From Scilla litardierei (lineage: Eukaryota > Streptophyta > Magnoliopsida > Asparagales > Asparagaceae): a stretch of 64,000 nt of DNA. The stretch spans positions 108,474,837 through 108,538,836 of the forward strand of contig CM061139.1 of the NCBI GenBank assembly GCA_030789695.1, given 5' to 3'. Position 1 is the stretch's first letter; every line of letters begins with the position of its first letter. A program made the position numbers and the translations under genes. The notes beneath the pieces were generated by a model that was not told where the DNA came from, did not search any database, and saw only the letters and a list, made by a program, of their open reading frames with translations. Positions 1 to 10,720 of this stretch are shown here, one piece after another.

Positions 1-235
1 CCTCGTTAAAACCTTTGGCTATGGGAAATCCCAGTGGGAAAACCAATAGCTAAGGAATAAGAGTACAAGTCTCCTTAACTTCTCATGACCTGTGAATATC
101 ACTAGGGGTGGATACTCCTGGATCCAGAGCTAATGTGGTTGCCTCGTTAAAACCTCTGGCTATGGAAAACCCGATGGAAAAACCAGATAGCTAAGGGAAA
201 ATAGTACAACTCTACATTGAACTCCACATGGTGTG
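1..235 (-). repeat. PPT-proximal module, two tandem copies
   Basis: Two copies of a roughly 130-bp unit, each with CCTCGTTAAAACC, a TGGCTATGG...CCAATAGC-type imperfect hairpin and GGATCC. On the minus strand the same unit lies between RNase H and the 3' LTR of elements A (one copy, about 29,980-30,150) and B (three copies plus a partial, 36,241-36,735). It marks the 3' untranslated part of the element. Confidence 0.7.
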
Positions 236-243
236 TTCAAGCT

Positions 244-1290
244 TCAGGCTTCTAGGTCTCTCAGTCGTCTCATCCCAATCCCATTTACAAGTTTTCTAAA
301 AGTACATCGATGTAGTGCTTTAGTAAATAGGTCGGCTAAGTTGTTACATGACAAAATTTGTTGCACGTTGACATGTTTCTTCTCCTGTAGCTTGTGTGTC
401 CAAAATAACTTGGAGGAGATGTGCTTCCTCCTGTCACCCTTGATGTAACAAACCCGTAGTTGAGCTATGCAGGCTGCATTGTCTTCAAACATAGTGGTTG
501 GCTCAAGGTCACCATTCTTCAGGTCTGTCGTCACTAGGATGTGGTGTAAAACTAAACGTAGCCAGAAACATTATCTGTTTGCCTCATGGATCGCCAGGAG
601 CTCAGAGTGATTGGATGCGATTGCTATTGTGGTCTGCTTCACAGATTTCGAGGAGATAGTCGTTCCTCCGTAGGTGAACACGAACACAATCTATGACTTT
701 TCAGTGTGGGGATTGGATCTGTAACATGCATCCGCATAACCAATCAAAGTGGAGGATACACCTTTCTGGTAATATAATCCTAGATCAATTGACCCTTGGA
801 GGTAGCGCAAAAGCTGCTTAACTCCGGTCCAGTGACGTTTTGTGGACGCTGCACTGTATCTGTCTAGTAGGTTTACTACGAATGCTATATCGGGATACGT
901 GCAGTTTGCCAGATAAAGAAGTGCTCCGATGACACTTAGGTAAGGTACTACAGGCCCTAGTATATCCTCTCCATCTTCCAGCGGACGGAAGGCATCTTTA
1001 TGTAAATCCATACAACCTATAGGTGTATTTAGTGGATTAAAATGGTCCATATTTCTTCATCAACTTCAAGTGTATGAAGTTTAATGTCATATGATTTTCA
1101 TGTTCAGGATGATATTTTCATCTTCAGGATGATAAGTCTGTAAGCCAAGACGTGTCTTTATTTTTTCCTAGGTCTTGCATATCATATTAGGCTTAAATAG
1201 ATATTTTGGTTTCTCTTCAGGAGATCCGATGAGATTCGAGTCTTTCTCAAATCATTTTCTTTACTCTTTTAAAGATGCAAAGACAACCGT
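244..1290 (-). pseudogene. copia pol fragment (RT end and RNase H)
   Basis: Positions 691-1050 (minus) encode the RT/RNase H junction with the ILGPVVPYLSVIGALLYLANC and YPDIAFVVNLL stretches and the start of RNase H (GYADACY). Positions 244-534 encode the RNase H C-terminus with FEDNAACIAQ and NNLADLFTKAL. Around 535-690 the frame is lost. From 1060 to 1290 decayed RT is readable (SPEE, then a GLQ-like stretch), interrupted by two CATCCTGAAGATG-like units at about 1098-1130. The product would have copied element RNA in cytoplasmic particles. No intact ORF covers it, so it is a relic. The enzyme family is certain from the copia motifs; exact frame joins are not resolved. Confidence 0.8.
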
Positions 1291-1300
1291 TTAGCAGGAG

Positions 1301-1939
1301 GGATCCTTGTTTATAAGGAACTCTTTTGATTGTATTTTATTATTTCTCATAGAATAGATGTCCCAAAGTCTACTCAGGCAATTAATGAACTAAGGAATAA
1401 ATCCTTAAGGATATGCCGTCACAACATCCAAAGCAGCATATCCACAATTTCTTTTGCCAATTGTGAGGGTTTCACAACCATAACCAGGGAGTTTGATGCA
1501 TCATTTATATTTCATAAGTGAGTCAAGCTCATCTTACTTTATTAATTTCTAGTTTCAGTGAAATGAACCTCTAAGCTATAGGTTATACCTTATAGCATAT
1601 GAATTTATTTATATTTTATACAATACTCACTATGCCCACAGGTTTGATACCTTTTCATAGCATCATTTCATTGCATTTCATGTCATATCCGCATCCAAAT
1701 CCCGCATTTTCGTATGATACTGCACGTCTAACGCTATATTCGAGTTTCGTAGAGCTTTGTGGATTTTCAGGGATTTTGGAGATATTAGCCATTTTTGGAC
1801 ATGGACATATCCAGCACGTCCGTGATGCCGTTGGCGAGGCTCTACAGGAGTTCGCCGAGGTTCAGAAGCATATGGGAGAAGAAGAGGATAAGCTAGCGAG
1901 AGAAAGGAGTCAAAGCCCAAGCATATAAAGCTTTCACAG
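1301..1939. other. AT-rich spacer, nothing recognised
   Basis: Short ORFs at 1330-1521 and 1599-1928 show no motif I recognise and no supporting splice or codon pattern. The sequence is probably degenerate repeat DNA. Confidence 0.4.
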
Positions 1940-3390
1940 GCGACTCGACCCGAGTAGCACAAGCTACTCGGTCGAGCTGATACACGAGTCCAATAGGAAG
2001 AATTACTGCATCGTACTCTACCGAGCAGAGTGACGACTCGGTCTGAGTCAATCCAGTCTTCGAGCCCCCTCCCACCAGCATCCTGCTCGATCGAGCAGGC
2101 AGAGTGACGTTTTGGAGAAGAAAATTTGATCCTCTGACAACTCGATCGAGCATGACATACTCGACCCGAGTAGACAGAGCGACACTTTGGAAGTAGAGCT
2201 TCGACCTACTGACAACTTGACCGAGTAGGCCTGCTACTCGACCAAGTAGCCTGGACCCCTTTTCTAGCCAGGAGCAGCGCCGAAGGTACCTACTCGACCG
2301 AGCAGCCGACTCGGTTGGCAACGTGTGGGCCCCAAACTTTCAGATTTTAAGATTTTTTCTTGGGGTCCACCCTCTATGTATTTAAGGGATTTTTCCTGGC
2401 GTTTTAAGGGAGGAGCTTTAGCTTTTAATTAATTTTGAGAGATGAGTTTTGAAATTGGTTGTGTTTAGATCTAGGGTTTTGGATTGAGCCGTTTTTGCAA
2501 AAGATCGGATTTTTCTTGTCTCTTGCACCTTGGAATCTGTTGGAGTTTGTTTATTTCCTATTGGGTATCATTCTCTCCTGGTTTTGGTACGTAAGATTCT
2601 CATTTCTTGCTTGTTTTAATTGCTACGATGTATTCTATGGTAAAAAGTGCATTTTTATCTATTATAATTGCTATGTGTGAGTAGTCTTCTCTAGGGCTGA
2701 TGGATTAGCAATAAGACTCTAGGAAAGAGATGTAGATCTGGATTTCTAGGTTCAGTTAAGAATACAAGGGGGAGTATTTTGGTCGATCCATCCAAATCTC
2801 TAGGAGAACTCGTACTGAGATCATGCCCACGGTCGGTTGAATTGATTAGCTTAAGGAGCATTCTTGGGATTTAATTAGGGAGTTAGTGGATTCAACCAAG
2901 GCTCATGACCATGCCCGGCTCGTGCCTTGAGAGGATCCACCGACGAACTATATCACTACTTTGACGGCTACCGCCATTGCTTCAATGAGAGCCACCGAAG
3001 TACCTCGAAGCTCTAACCCACGAGAGTGGTATGAGCTGAGAGACCAACCCCGTAAACCTAATGCAACGTATGAATCCTATCCTAACATCGACCTCTGACG
3101 GTCCTAGCGGTGATCCCTAAGGCCCTAGTTTCTCTATATTGAACCAACAACAACATCAAACTAACAATCCTCCAATCGACTGCTATCTCATTCTGAGATC
3201 TAGAAATAACCTGAGACTCCAATACATTGTCACTGTCCCTGTTGGATTCGACAACCTTTTATATTATAATTTGTCATCGTCCGCTTGCGGATAGAACCCA
3301 GAGTCAACACCTAGGAACCATACAGCGCCTGGCGATTGTGACACAGCCAGGTGGATTTTAGGTGTAAGTTCTAGGCGTGTCATCAGGCTG
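1940..3390 (+). repeat. LTR-like sequence, probably gypsy
   Basis: The first 390 bp are full of CTCGACCGAGTAG-type imperfect palindromes, a pattern I associate with plant gypsy LTRs. A TATA-like GTATTTAAGG follows at about 2377. From 2,700 on there is an LTR/leader-like stretch ending near 3,235-3,290 with CCCTGTTGGATTCGACAACC, which resembles the Athila LTR end at 16.9 kb. No paired LTR is visible in the window, so boundaries and family are uncertain, and it may be two different LTR fragments joined together. Confidence 0.4.
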
Positions 3391-3395
3391 TCAAC

Positions 3396-3824
3396 TTGAT
3401 CGACGGAGGTCGGCGGGTGGCGGACGCGGAGCGTAGAGCCCTCCTCTCCGAGGCGCGGGCAAAGGAGGCAGAAGAGGCTCTGGGGAAGATCCTCGCTGAC
3501 AAAGCGGTGATCGAGTGGGAGGCGACAGCGACCAAGGATAGCCTCTCATCGCTATCGGAAGTTCACAAGTCCGCTGAGCTCCAGTGGTGGTCGAATAGGG
3601 CTCGGCTTCTTGATGCCTTCAAGAAGGAGACGGTCGAGCTTCGGACCAAAGTCTTAGACTTTGAGAGGTGGGCGGAGGCTAGCATTGTGGAGAAGGCCGA
3701 GCTCCAAGCCAGAGTTGCAGGGCTCGAGGAGGCTGCCACGAAGGAGAAGGCCGAACTGACTGCCAAAGTCACGAAGCCAGCGTTTTGGCGTCAGGGAGCA
3801 CTCCCCCTCCCTCTTAGGTTTTAG
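3396..3824 (+). CDS. coiled-coil ORF, antisense to a gypsy element
   Basis: This is a 142-aa ORF that is Ala, Glu, Lys and Leu rich with strong heptad character (EARAKEAEEALGKILADKA and ARVAGLEEAATKEKAELTAKV), so a long alpha-helical coiled coil is likely. It has no signal peptide or membrane segment. It lies on the plus strand, downstream of and antisense to the integrase end of the minus-strand gypsy element at 4.3-6.5 kb. Some Tat-lineage gypsy elements (Grande type) carry an antisense ORF in this position, so an element-encoded protein is the best guess. The 5' side joins unrelated LTR-like DNA near 3,390, so the true N-terminus may be missing. Function unknown. Confidence 0.4.
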   Translation: MIDGGRRVADAERRALLSEARAKEAEEALGKILADKAVIEWEATATKDSLSSLSEVHKSAELQWWSNRARLLDAFKKETVELRTKVLDFERWAEASIVEKAELQARVAGLEEAATKEKAELTAKVTKPAFWRQGALPLPLRF

Positions 3825-4024
3825 GCAGTCCCTGTGTAACCTTTAATTTTGTAATTTTTCCGATTTGAAATCAATGAAGAAGGAACTTTCTGCAGCTTTA
3901 TTTCTTCACCAAAAAATTTATATCTACTACGTGTGTATGGCCCCTCGACGACCTAACTTGAAAGAACATAGAAATACTTAACCAAGTTAAGCCATGGATA
4001 GGTTATGTGTCTTCACCATAAATC

Positions 4025-4200
4025 ACGCTCGTTTGGTCATATGGTGGTCGTTCAGTAGCGAGGGATGGAGCCCTTCGACTTACTACCGATAAGGGTCGTT
4101 CGGTGGAGAGGGACGTGGCCCCTTCGACTTACGACCGATGAAGGTCGTTCGGTGGCGAGGGGCACGGCCCCTTTGACTTACGGTCGACGAAGGTCGTTTT
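4025..4200. repeat. ~58-bp minisatellite, three copies
   Basis: Three tandem units, each with GGTCGTTCGGTGG, a GGCCCCTT core and CGACTTACGACCGATGAAG, with increasing divergence to the left. It lies between the coiled-coil ORF and the integrase C-terminus of the gypsy element and looks like its 3' untranslated region. Confidence 0.7.
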
Positions 4201-4299
4201 GACTGAAGTCAAAGAACAATTTACTTACCCTTTTGGTACAATCATTGATAGTACTCACATGGATGTTCCTCTCTCTAAGGAGGAGGAAGTTCCCTACCT

Positions 4300-5797
4300 T
4301 TCGAGGTAGAGAATAGGTAGGTGACTGGACCGAGGGTGTCGATCACTATGTGGGCTCCTCCCATCTTGTGGAGAGCGTTCCTAGCTCATGGATCTCAGGA
4401 GAAAAAGAAGACTTGCGCAGTACCAAGTCCCCCATAAGGAAATTGCGTTCGCGAACTTCCGAGTAGTGTGCCATGTGCCCCTTCCGTTTGAAGAGGGTCT
4501 CCAACACCCATTTGCAGATCTCGTTGTAGGCCCCCCGAGCTTCTTTCTTAGTCGTAACATTGGAGATAAGGCAGTCGCTCATTGGCCTTGATGGGGACGG
4601 CGGCCTTGCATTCGTAGGCTGGCGTGAAGGGCGTTTCTCCTTTCGGGGGTCGTTCTGTACGATCATAACATGCCGAGGCCCTCATCCGGGAAAGTTTCTT
4701 CGAGCCCGACTATTCTTTCCCGCTTGGTGTTTTGGGTTGCGGACGGAACAAGCTTTGACAGGGTGTCAGCTTGGTGTTTCTCCGATCCTAGCGCACAGTG
4801 GACTTCCGTGCGCGTGAATGTGGCAAGCTCTGCTTTAGCCAATTGCACACGACTCTGCATTGAGTCATCGCGGATCATGAAGGCCCCGTTCAGTTGATGA
4901 GCGACGTGGCTAGAGTCGCTGGATAGTTAGACTGCTCTCACCCCCAGTGCTCGAGTCAGTCGAAGTTCGTTGATGGCCGACTCATATTTTGCAACGTCGC
5001 TGGTGGTTCGGAAGTCGAAGTGGAGGGTGTGTCCGAATATGTCGCCCCTGGAGGTTTGAACGATTATTCTGGCCCCGCTCAGCTTGTGCAGACAAACTAT
5101 CGACTCGTACGCTCCGGGTTCCCTCTTGCCTTTTCCGACCCCTAGGGGGTCTGGAATTTGATCATCTGGTGGAAGGTCGTGACCACCATTTCTATGGCGC
5201 TCAGCGGCGGTCTTTTAATGATCCTAAGGTACGTCGAGTTGATCTTTTATCATCGACAAAGTTTTGTTAGGCGAGTGATTTGTTGAGGGTATGTACCGAG
5301 GGTCATCGGTAAGGCGATGATGACTGCTATCGGGGCAGAGTGCCCAGAGAACCCTACCGAGTGTCATGTGCAGGGCATCAACTCTTCGGACGCTATTTTC
5401 ATCCTCTCCAGCGTAGTGAAGAAGAGTATGTCGCACGAGCCTCCGGTGTCAATGCGCAACCTTTCCACGATGATCTCTCTGATCGAGACCGTGATAACCA
5501 CGGTATCATCGTGCGGCAGCTCCACCCCTTCCAGATCGTCGTCTGAGCAGGAGATATGAGGTGTTGAGTATCTGGGGCGCTTTCGCCCCGTGGAAACTGT
5601 CATCAATCTCCCAGTGTAGGAACTTTGGCGAGAGGTTGATAGTTTCGGGCGCGGGGGACATCCCGTTATCATGTTGGTGATCCCAACACTGGGAGATCCC
5701 GTAGCAACCTCGGATGATGTGGTTGGGTGAGTCGGCATACTCGAGCGGTTCGTCGAGGAGGATTTCGACTCGTGGTTTCCCACAGACGGTGCCAGAC
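4300..5797 (-). pseudogene. internally deleted Ty3/gypsy gag-pol
   Basis: On the minus strand, from 5,797 downward: a primer-site-like GGCACCGTCTGTGGGAA; a short gag N-terminus; the SDDDL..VELPHDD linker; an aspartic protease with IDTGGSCDILF (5,364-5,500) ending in a TFHQMIKFQTP stretch (about 5,150); an RNase H end with YESAINELRLTRALG and EKHQADTLSKL (4,663-5,000); and an integrase C-terminus with GDLVLRKSSFSPEIHELGTLS (4,330-4,600). Most of gag, all of RT and the integrase core are absent, so protease runs directly into RNase H. The order fits the Tat/Athila side of gypsy. It cannot make functional protein. Confidence 0.75.
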
Positions 5798-6536
5798 TGT
5801 TAAGGCCAAAATTAGCCGGTACAGTTGTCGAGCTGACGGAGACTCGAAGCGCTGAGCTGTAGCCTAGTCAGCCTTTTGGAGTGGGACCCTTGGTTGAGGG
5901 AACCGGTGTCAGTAGTTGATGGTTGATGATGGCACGACCGTTGATCGACCTAAGAACGACCGCCTGCTAAGTCGTTCAAGGAGAAAGAGCCCGATATCGA
6001 CCTAGGGCGTTGGATGGCGACCGTCGATATGCACCACATGGAGTCGTTAGGGGGGTCGGATCTGGGTTCCGACCCAAATCCCCTCCGATGCTTAAGTTAG
6101 TATGGAACTTAAGGAAGAGAGGGAGCTTGGTGTAGCTGAGATCGACCCATGGAGGTTCGTCTATAGACTAACGACGCAAGCGCGTATATGGAATGAGGAA
6201 GTAAGAAGATAAAGTTCTATGTATCAGCACTCGTACCTTGAAGATGGAACCCCCTCTACCTTTGTATGTCGCCCTATTGATATGCAGCTCTTCTTTGATG
6301 AGGAGTAACCGCCCCTCATTGATTAGGGCATGATCCTATCTGGGATTCGGGCTAACGGCTGCCATTTACTCGGCCCCATTAACTCCTCCTTGAATGTCGG
6401 CATCAGTCGAACGGTCGCCTGACCCGTTCGACTGACTCAGTCGTTGCCCGCTTAGAGTGTGGGGGTAATGGCTCGCGGATGTTAAACGGGTCGGGTTTGC
6501 AGATACCTAATTTGGGTCTGTATCCGTGTACTAACA
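5798..6536 (-). repeat. gypsy 5' LTR (minus orientation)
   Basis: A 739-bp segment bounded by TGTTA at 5798 and TAACA at 6536. The primer-site-like sequence and gag start lie immediately to its left, as expected for the 5' LTR of the minus-strand element at 4.3-5.8 kb. I found no second copy, so the 3' LTR is deleted or outside recognisable range and no target duplication can be checked. Confidence 0.6.
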
Positions 6537-7147
6537 GGTTCCATCCAGATAAGCCACCAACTAAACAAAGAAAAATAATATCAAGCCTTCAATATAAAAG
6601 GATAAAAATGTGAAAAAGGCAAAAAAAAAACAAATATATGATCATGAATGAGGGTGAGCAAGTAGAAATGAGCCGGGAGAATAATAATGTATTGGCAGAA
6701 AAATTGAGTAAACTAGTTCTTTTTTTACAATAGTATATATGAATTAATAAATATGCTAATATATGTTAACTGAGAGTAAATCAACATTCAAATCAATTAT
6801 CCACTTGGTTCAAAATTTCGTAAGCTTTGTGAAACGCGCAAGGTTCAGGTAGGTAGATAGGTTCAATTGGATATTCAAGATTGAAATCGCAAGGTTAAGA
6901 AACTTGCATTGTGAGGGGAAATCTTGTCCAAATCATACGGTTATTAAACCTAATACCAAAATCAATTACAAATTTAAATACAGGCCAAGTATTTGTATGA
7001 AGGGAAAGAAAACCGCAGTCCTAATCCTAATGATATGAATTCTATCCCTATCCCTGTTCCTCATAATCGTAGTTCCATCGTATCCATGTACGCGTATTGG
7101 GATTCAAATAGAGTTCCCATCCTCCGCCTCCACCGCTCGCAGTCCAA
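6537..7147. other. intergenic and upstream region of GDSL gene
   Basis: AT-rich, with no ORF or repeat I recognise. It probably contains the promoter of the gene starting at 7227. I cannot assign specific cis elements beyond the TATA box. Confidence 0.5.
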
Positions 7148-7155
7148 TATATAAA
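7148..7155 (+). promoter_or_regulatory. TATA box of GDSL gene
   Basis: TATATAAA lies 72-79 nt before the ATG at 7227. It is followed by a purine-rich leader (AAGAAGAGAGAGAAGC), typical of plant 5' UTRs. The start site would be about 25-35 nt downstream, giving a leader of roughly 45 nt. Confidence 0.6.
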
Positions 7156-7226
7156 CCCACCCGACCCCTCACCGGCTACAAGCAAACAAGAAGAGAGAGA
7201 AGCAAAATAATAGAAACTTACTGACG

Positions 7227-8805
7227 ATGCAGAAAAACACGGTTCTCGGTCTCTCCTTCCTCCTCATCCTCTGTCTCTTCTCTCCCTCTTCGGAAGCTCC
7301 AGCGGCCGCAACCCCAACAAGGTCCTCCCACGGCTTCTCGGCGGTCTTTGCTTTCGGGGATTCGACCCTCGATTCGGGGAACAACAACTTCATCCACACC
7401 CTCGTGCGGGCGAACCACACCCCTTACGGCCACGACTTCCCCGGCCACGTCCCCACCGGCCGGTTCTCCAACGGGAAGCTCATCACCGACTTCCTCGTCT
7501 CTGCTCTCGGCCTCAAGCAATACCTGCCGCCTTTCGCCGCCAGCAACCTATCGACGGCCGACCTTCTGACCGGCGTCAGCTTCGCATCGGCCGGCTCGGG
7601 CCTGGACCAGTGGACTGCGACCCTGTCGTTCACGACTGGCATCGAGAATCAAGAGCGTAACTTCGAGGCGTACTTGAGCCACCTGACGAGCTTGGTGGGG
7701 AGAGAGAAGGCCAGCAAGGTTGTCGAAGATGCCCTGTTCGTCATCAGCGCAGGCTCCAACGACATGATCAGATATTACGCTGATGCCTTTACGACAAAAA
7801 GCCCTAATAGCTACCATGACTTTCTGCTTGGGCGCTTGCGGCGTCTTGTTCAGGTCTCTCTCTTCCTTCTTCTCTTTTATTTGTTTTGATCATGATAAGG
7901 ATTTTGTTCTGTGTATATGCTTTGGGCCTTGTTAACGCCGTTAATTTGCACATCATCCGAATAAATATCCGCAACCACCACCAGCAACATTAATTCCATG
8001 CAATACACAACTGTACATGAAATTTATATCTACTCATGCAGGCTTATGTTGAGTGCGTCTTAGAAACACGTCCCTTCTTCTACATGTCTTTTCGCAAATA
8101 CAAAGTTTTAGCCACTATTCTTAATTACTCTTTGATTGTTAAACGCATCATCATGATCATCGTCTTCCCGCGCCTGCAGCGGCTGATTTCACTTGGCGGT
8201 CGGAGGTTCACCATAGCCGGTCTTCCGCCCATCGGCTGCGTCCCGATGCAGATGACATTTGCCGGCATCACGCAAGGGCGCACGCCGCTAGACACCCTCA
8301 CCCAGCGTTCATGCGTCCGTCAACAAAATCTCGACGCCGTCGCCTATAACTCAAAGCTGCAGCCTATGATCAAATCGCTGCTGTCCTCCTTCCCAGCAGC
8401 CAGGATCGCCTACGTCGACATTTACAAACCGCTTATGGACATGATTCGGCATCCCGAGAAATATGGTACCGCATGCTCTCTGCGCTCCTCCCCTCTTCTG
8501 CTTAATTGCTTATGGATATGATTCTCCTGGTTCACCGTTTATTGACACTTTTTTTTTCCATCCACGCCACATTAACTCGCCTTGATCTCTCTTCTTGTTT
8601 AGGGTTCGTGGAGACGAAACTCGGTTGTTGCGGCTTCGGAGGCTTTGAGATGGGACCAGGATGCGGTCTAATCAACCCTTTCACGCGTATTTGTCAAGAC
8701 CCATCCAAGTACCTCTTCTGGGACTCGGTTCATCCCACCCAAGCGACGTACCAAGCTCTTGCGGATACCATGATGATGACCGTCTTATCCGACATTTTAA
8801 AGTAG
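7227..8805 (+). CDS. GDSL esterase/lipase, EXL-like, 3 exons
   Basis: Three exons join to 371 aa: 7227-7853, 8180-8465 and 8603-8805. Both introns have GT..AG ends, and the joins (phase 0 after LVQ, phase 1 after KY) restore the family sequence exactly. An N-terminal hydrophobic segment (residues 5-20) is a likely signal peptide, so the enzyme is probably secreted or apoplastic. Block I is FAFGDSTLDSGNNN with the catalytic Ser at 46; block II is GVSFASAGSGLD; block III is SAGSNDM; LPPIGCVP lies in exon 2; YGFVETKLGCCG and block V FWDSVHPT (Asp345, His348) are in exon 3. Family members hydrolyse acyl or acetyl esters of lipids or polysaccharides; the substrate is not readable here. Length and intron positions are normal and no lesion is seen. 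It is the only clear host gene in the window. EXL-type is inferred from the YGFVETK motif. Confidence 0.93.
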
Positions 8806-9060
8806 CGCGGCCGACCTTTTCACGCCACGCTAATATTAGATTGCCTTAGCTCTTTTTCCTTAATTTTTCCCCTTTTTTTCTTCTTTTTATTTCTTCTTTT
8901 TTTAGAGCAAGGCCCATGGCAAGTACGCATGTAACTTTTTTAATTATAATTAGATAGCTGTTAGTTAAATTTTTAGACATTCATTTTGTTATCTTTTTTC
9001 CGTGCAATCCATAATTCGTTGCATATTCTTTTTCTTATTTTATTTTTACCTCTGTACATC
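8806..9060 (+). other. 3' flank of GDSL gene
   Basis: T-rich sequence with no ORF, probably 3' UTR and downstream DNA. No canonical AATAAA stands out, so the polyadenylation site is not assigned. Confidence 0.45.
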
Positions 9061-9238
9061 TCTTGGCTGATTTAAAGTGACGATTCCTTTGTTTGACCGT
9101 ACTTAGTATAGGGGAACATGCAAAAAATCAATGTGGTACGTGGGTTGACCTCCTCAGACTTGATCCAGCTCATTATAATTTGGATTGTTCCAACGGCGTT
9201 CGCGTATGTCAGTGTTTGGGTACGGTGTCTCGAAGATT
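9061..9238. repeat. 178-bp dispersed repeat, copy 1
   Basis: Nearly identical to 14791-14968 (about 95 percent by eye), same length and same orientation. It starts TCTTGGCT and ends TGTCTCGAAGAT. There are no terminal inverted repeats and no coding sense I can see. The two copies bracket the truncated copia copy at 9.7-13.9 kb. Confidence 0.8.
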
Positions 9239-9745
9239 TGTTGGATCTTTGATCTCGACTGCGTTTATTTTGATTGCTTATCAATGCTATCTGTTATATA
9301 AAGTGACAGTTTTGTAATTAAATAGTTAAATAGTTGTTAGTTAAATATTTAGGCATTCATTTTGTATCTTTTTTTAAGATTGATCCATTTTGATTTGTGT
9401 TGGCGTGTTTGTGGTATGCTAATGTCATTAATATATTAATAGTTATAGTATTATTCACTTTAAGTTCTGTTTCTTTGATTTTGTGCTTCATTCTATCTTA
9501 AAGTAAAAACAGAAATGAAAAAAATTATTTGCTTCTCTCTCTGAATTAATAACTTTTTGTTATGAACGGATGTTGATGAGATGATTTGGATCACGTCTTA
9601 TCATATAGATAATACCGTATCTTTTGTGTCGTACCTTTGTACGCTCCTCCTCCTGCTATAAATAAAGAGCTGGGGGTTCCTTCCCTAGAAAATGTAATAT
9701 GATGCATGTAATGCATGTAATGAAAATGTCTGCTGAAAATGTCCG
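9239..9745. other. AT-rich spacer with possible LTR/promoter fragment
   Basis: A TATA-like CTATAAATAAAGAGC occurs near 9,656, shortly before the truncated gag begins at about 9,746. It could be a leftover LTR of another element, but no pair is visible. Otherwise nothing is recognised. Confidence 0.35.
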
Positions 9746-9779
9746 ATGAAAATGTTTGATGAGCACAGATGGAAATGTA

Positions 9780-10586
9780 AACGATATAGAAAAAGCGCAA
9801 GCCATTATCTATATTGTCGCCATGTGAAGAAGACCCTAAAGGCTGAATACCTTAAGGTCGAAGATCCACTTGAACTATGGACTGTCCTTGAGGATAGATA
9901 TAAACATCAGAAAGATATTATACTACCAAAGGCACGATATGAGTGGGAGAACCTGAGACTGCAGGACTTTAAGTCATAACTGAGTACAACTCAGCTCTTT
10001 TTAACATCACCTCACGCCTGAAGTTGTGTGGTGAAAAGGTCTTAGAAGATCGCATGCTGGAAAAGACGTACACGTCTTTCCACGAGAAGGATGTGATACT
10101 GATGCAGCAATACCGTGAACGAAAGTTCACCAAGTATTCTGAGCCGATGTCGTGTTTACTCGTGGCTGAACAAAACAGAGAGCTTCTCCTCTCCACTTAA
10201 ACATGCGCCACCCTCGCACTGCCCCCTCCCAGAAGCTCACAATGCATCTTCTTCTAAAAAGAAGAGAGACAACAAAAGAAAAGAAAGACCACAGAACAAA
10301 AGGGCCAGAGGCCAAGTCCAACAGCGAAGAAATGAAGGGAAGCGAAAGTTCACTTAGCACAGACAAGACAACAGAAATGAAGCATCCCCACCCAAGAGGG
10401 AATGGAAAGACCAGTGCCATAGCTGTGGAATGAAAGGCTAGGTCTAAAGTGTGTAGAACTCTGCGGCATCTCCATGAATTGTATAAAGAGAACATGAAAA
10501 AGAAAGCTGAAACAAACCTGGTGACCGCAAATGCTCCAGTAAAGTTTACAGCTGACGACTTCGAAAGAGATGACCTGCTTGATTAG
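9780..10586 (+). pseudogene. copia gag remnant of element D
   Basis: The frame can be followed as RTLKAEYL-like, ...YKHQKDIILPKARYEWENLRLQDFKS, LKLCGEKVLEDRMLEKTYTSFHEKD and a C-terminal FTADDFERDDLLD-like end, parallel to the A gag. Stops interrupt it at 9977-9979 and later, and the CX2C zinc knuckle is not intact. The N-terminal third is missing. Confidence 0.75.
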
Positions 10587-10720
10587 CATTTATTTTTACC
10601 TTAGCAATTTGGTTTTGAGAACAATTTATGTTATGAGAGCATTTGAATTATGTAATTTATTTTTGAATGAAAAATTTGATTATGTTCCTGAAATGCAAAT
10701 GTTTTATTCATCTTTTATAA

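Larger units (their letters stand above)
1..1300 (-). mobile_element. Ty1/copia remnant, 3' part (element C)
   Basis: Read on the minus strand, this holds the end of a copia reverse transcriptase, most of its RNase H and the region before the 3' LTR, which lies left of the window. It matches the equivalent parts of element A (23.3-30.4 kb) and, more closely in layout, element B (30.4-36.8 kb): like B it has CATCCTGAAGATG-type units inside the RT region and more than one copy of the module that precedes the polypurine tract. Family membership is inferred from these shared blocks. The left end is cut by the window and the right limit near 1,300 is where recognisable pol sequence stops. Confidence 0.75.

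Noticed and set aside
3230..3390. A second LTR for the gypsy element at 4.3-6.5 kb
   Set aside because: I compared it with 5798-6536 and found no shared terminal or internal sequence; it resembles Athila LTR ends instead.
7169..7817. Minus-strand ORFs opposite GDSL exon 1
   Set aside because: Shadow frames of a GC-rich exon without motifs or splice support.
8036..8179. Longer exon 2 of the GDSL gene starting with an in-frame Met in intron 1
   Set aside because: The added residues do not match the family, and the CCTGCAG acceptor at 8179 gives the exact family join LVQ-RLISLGGRR.
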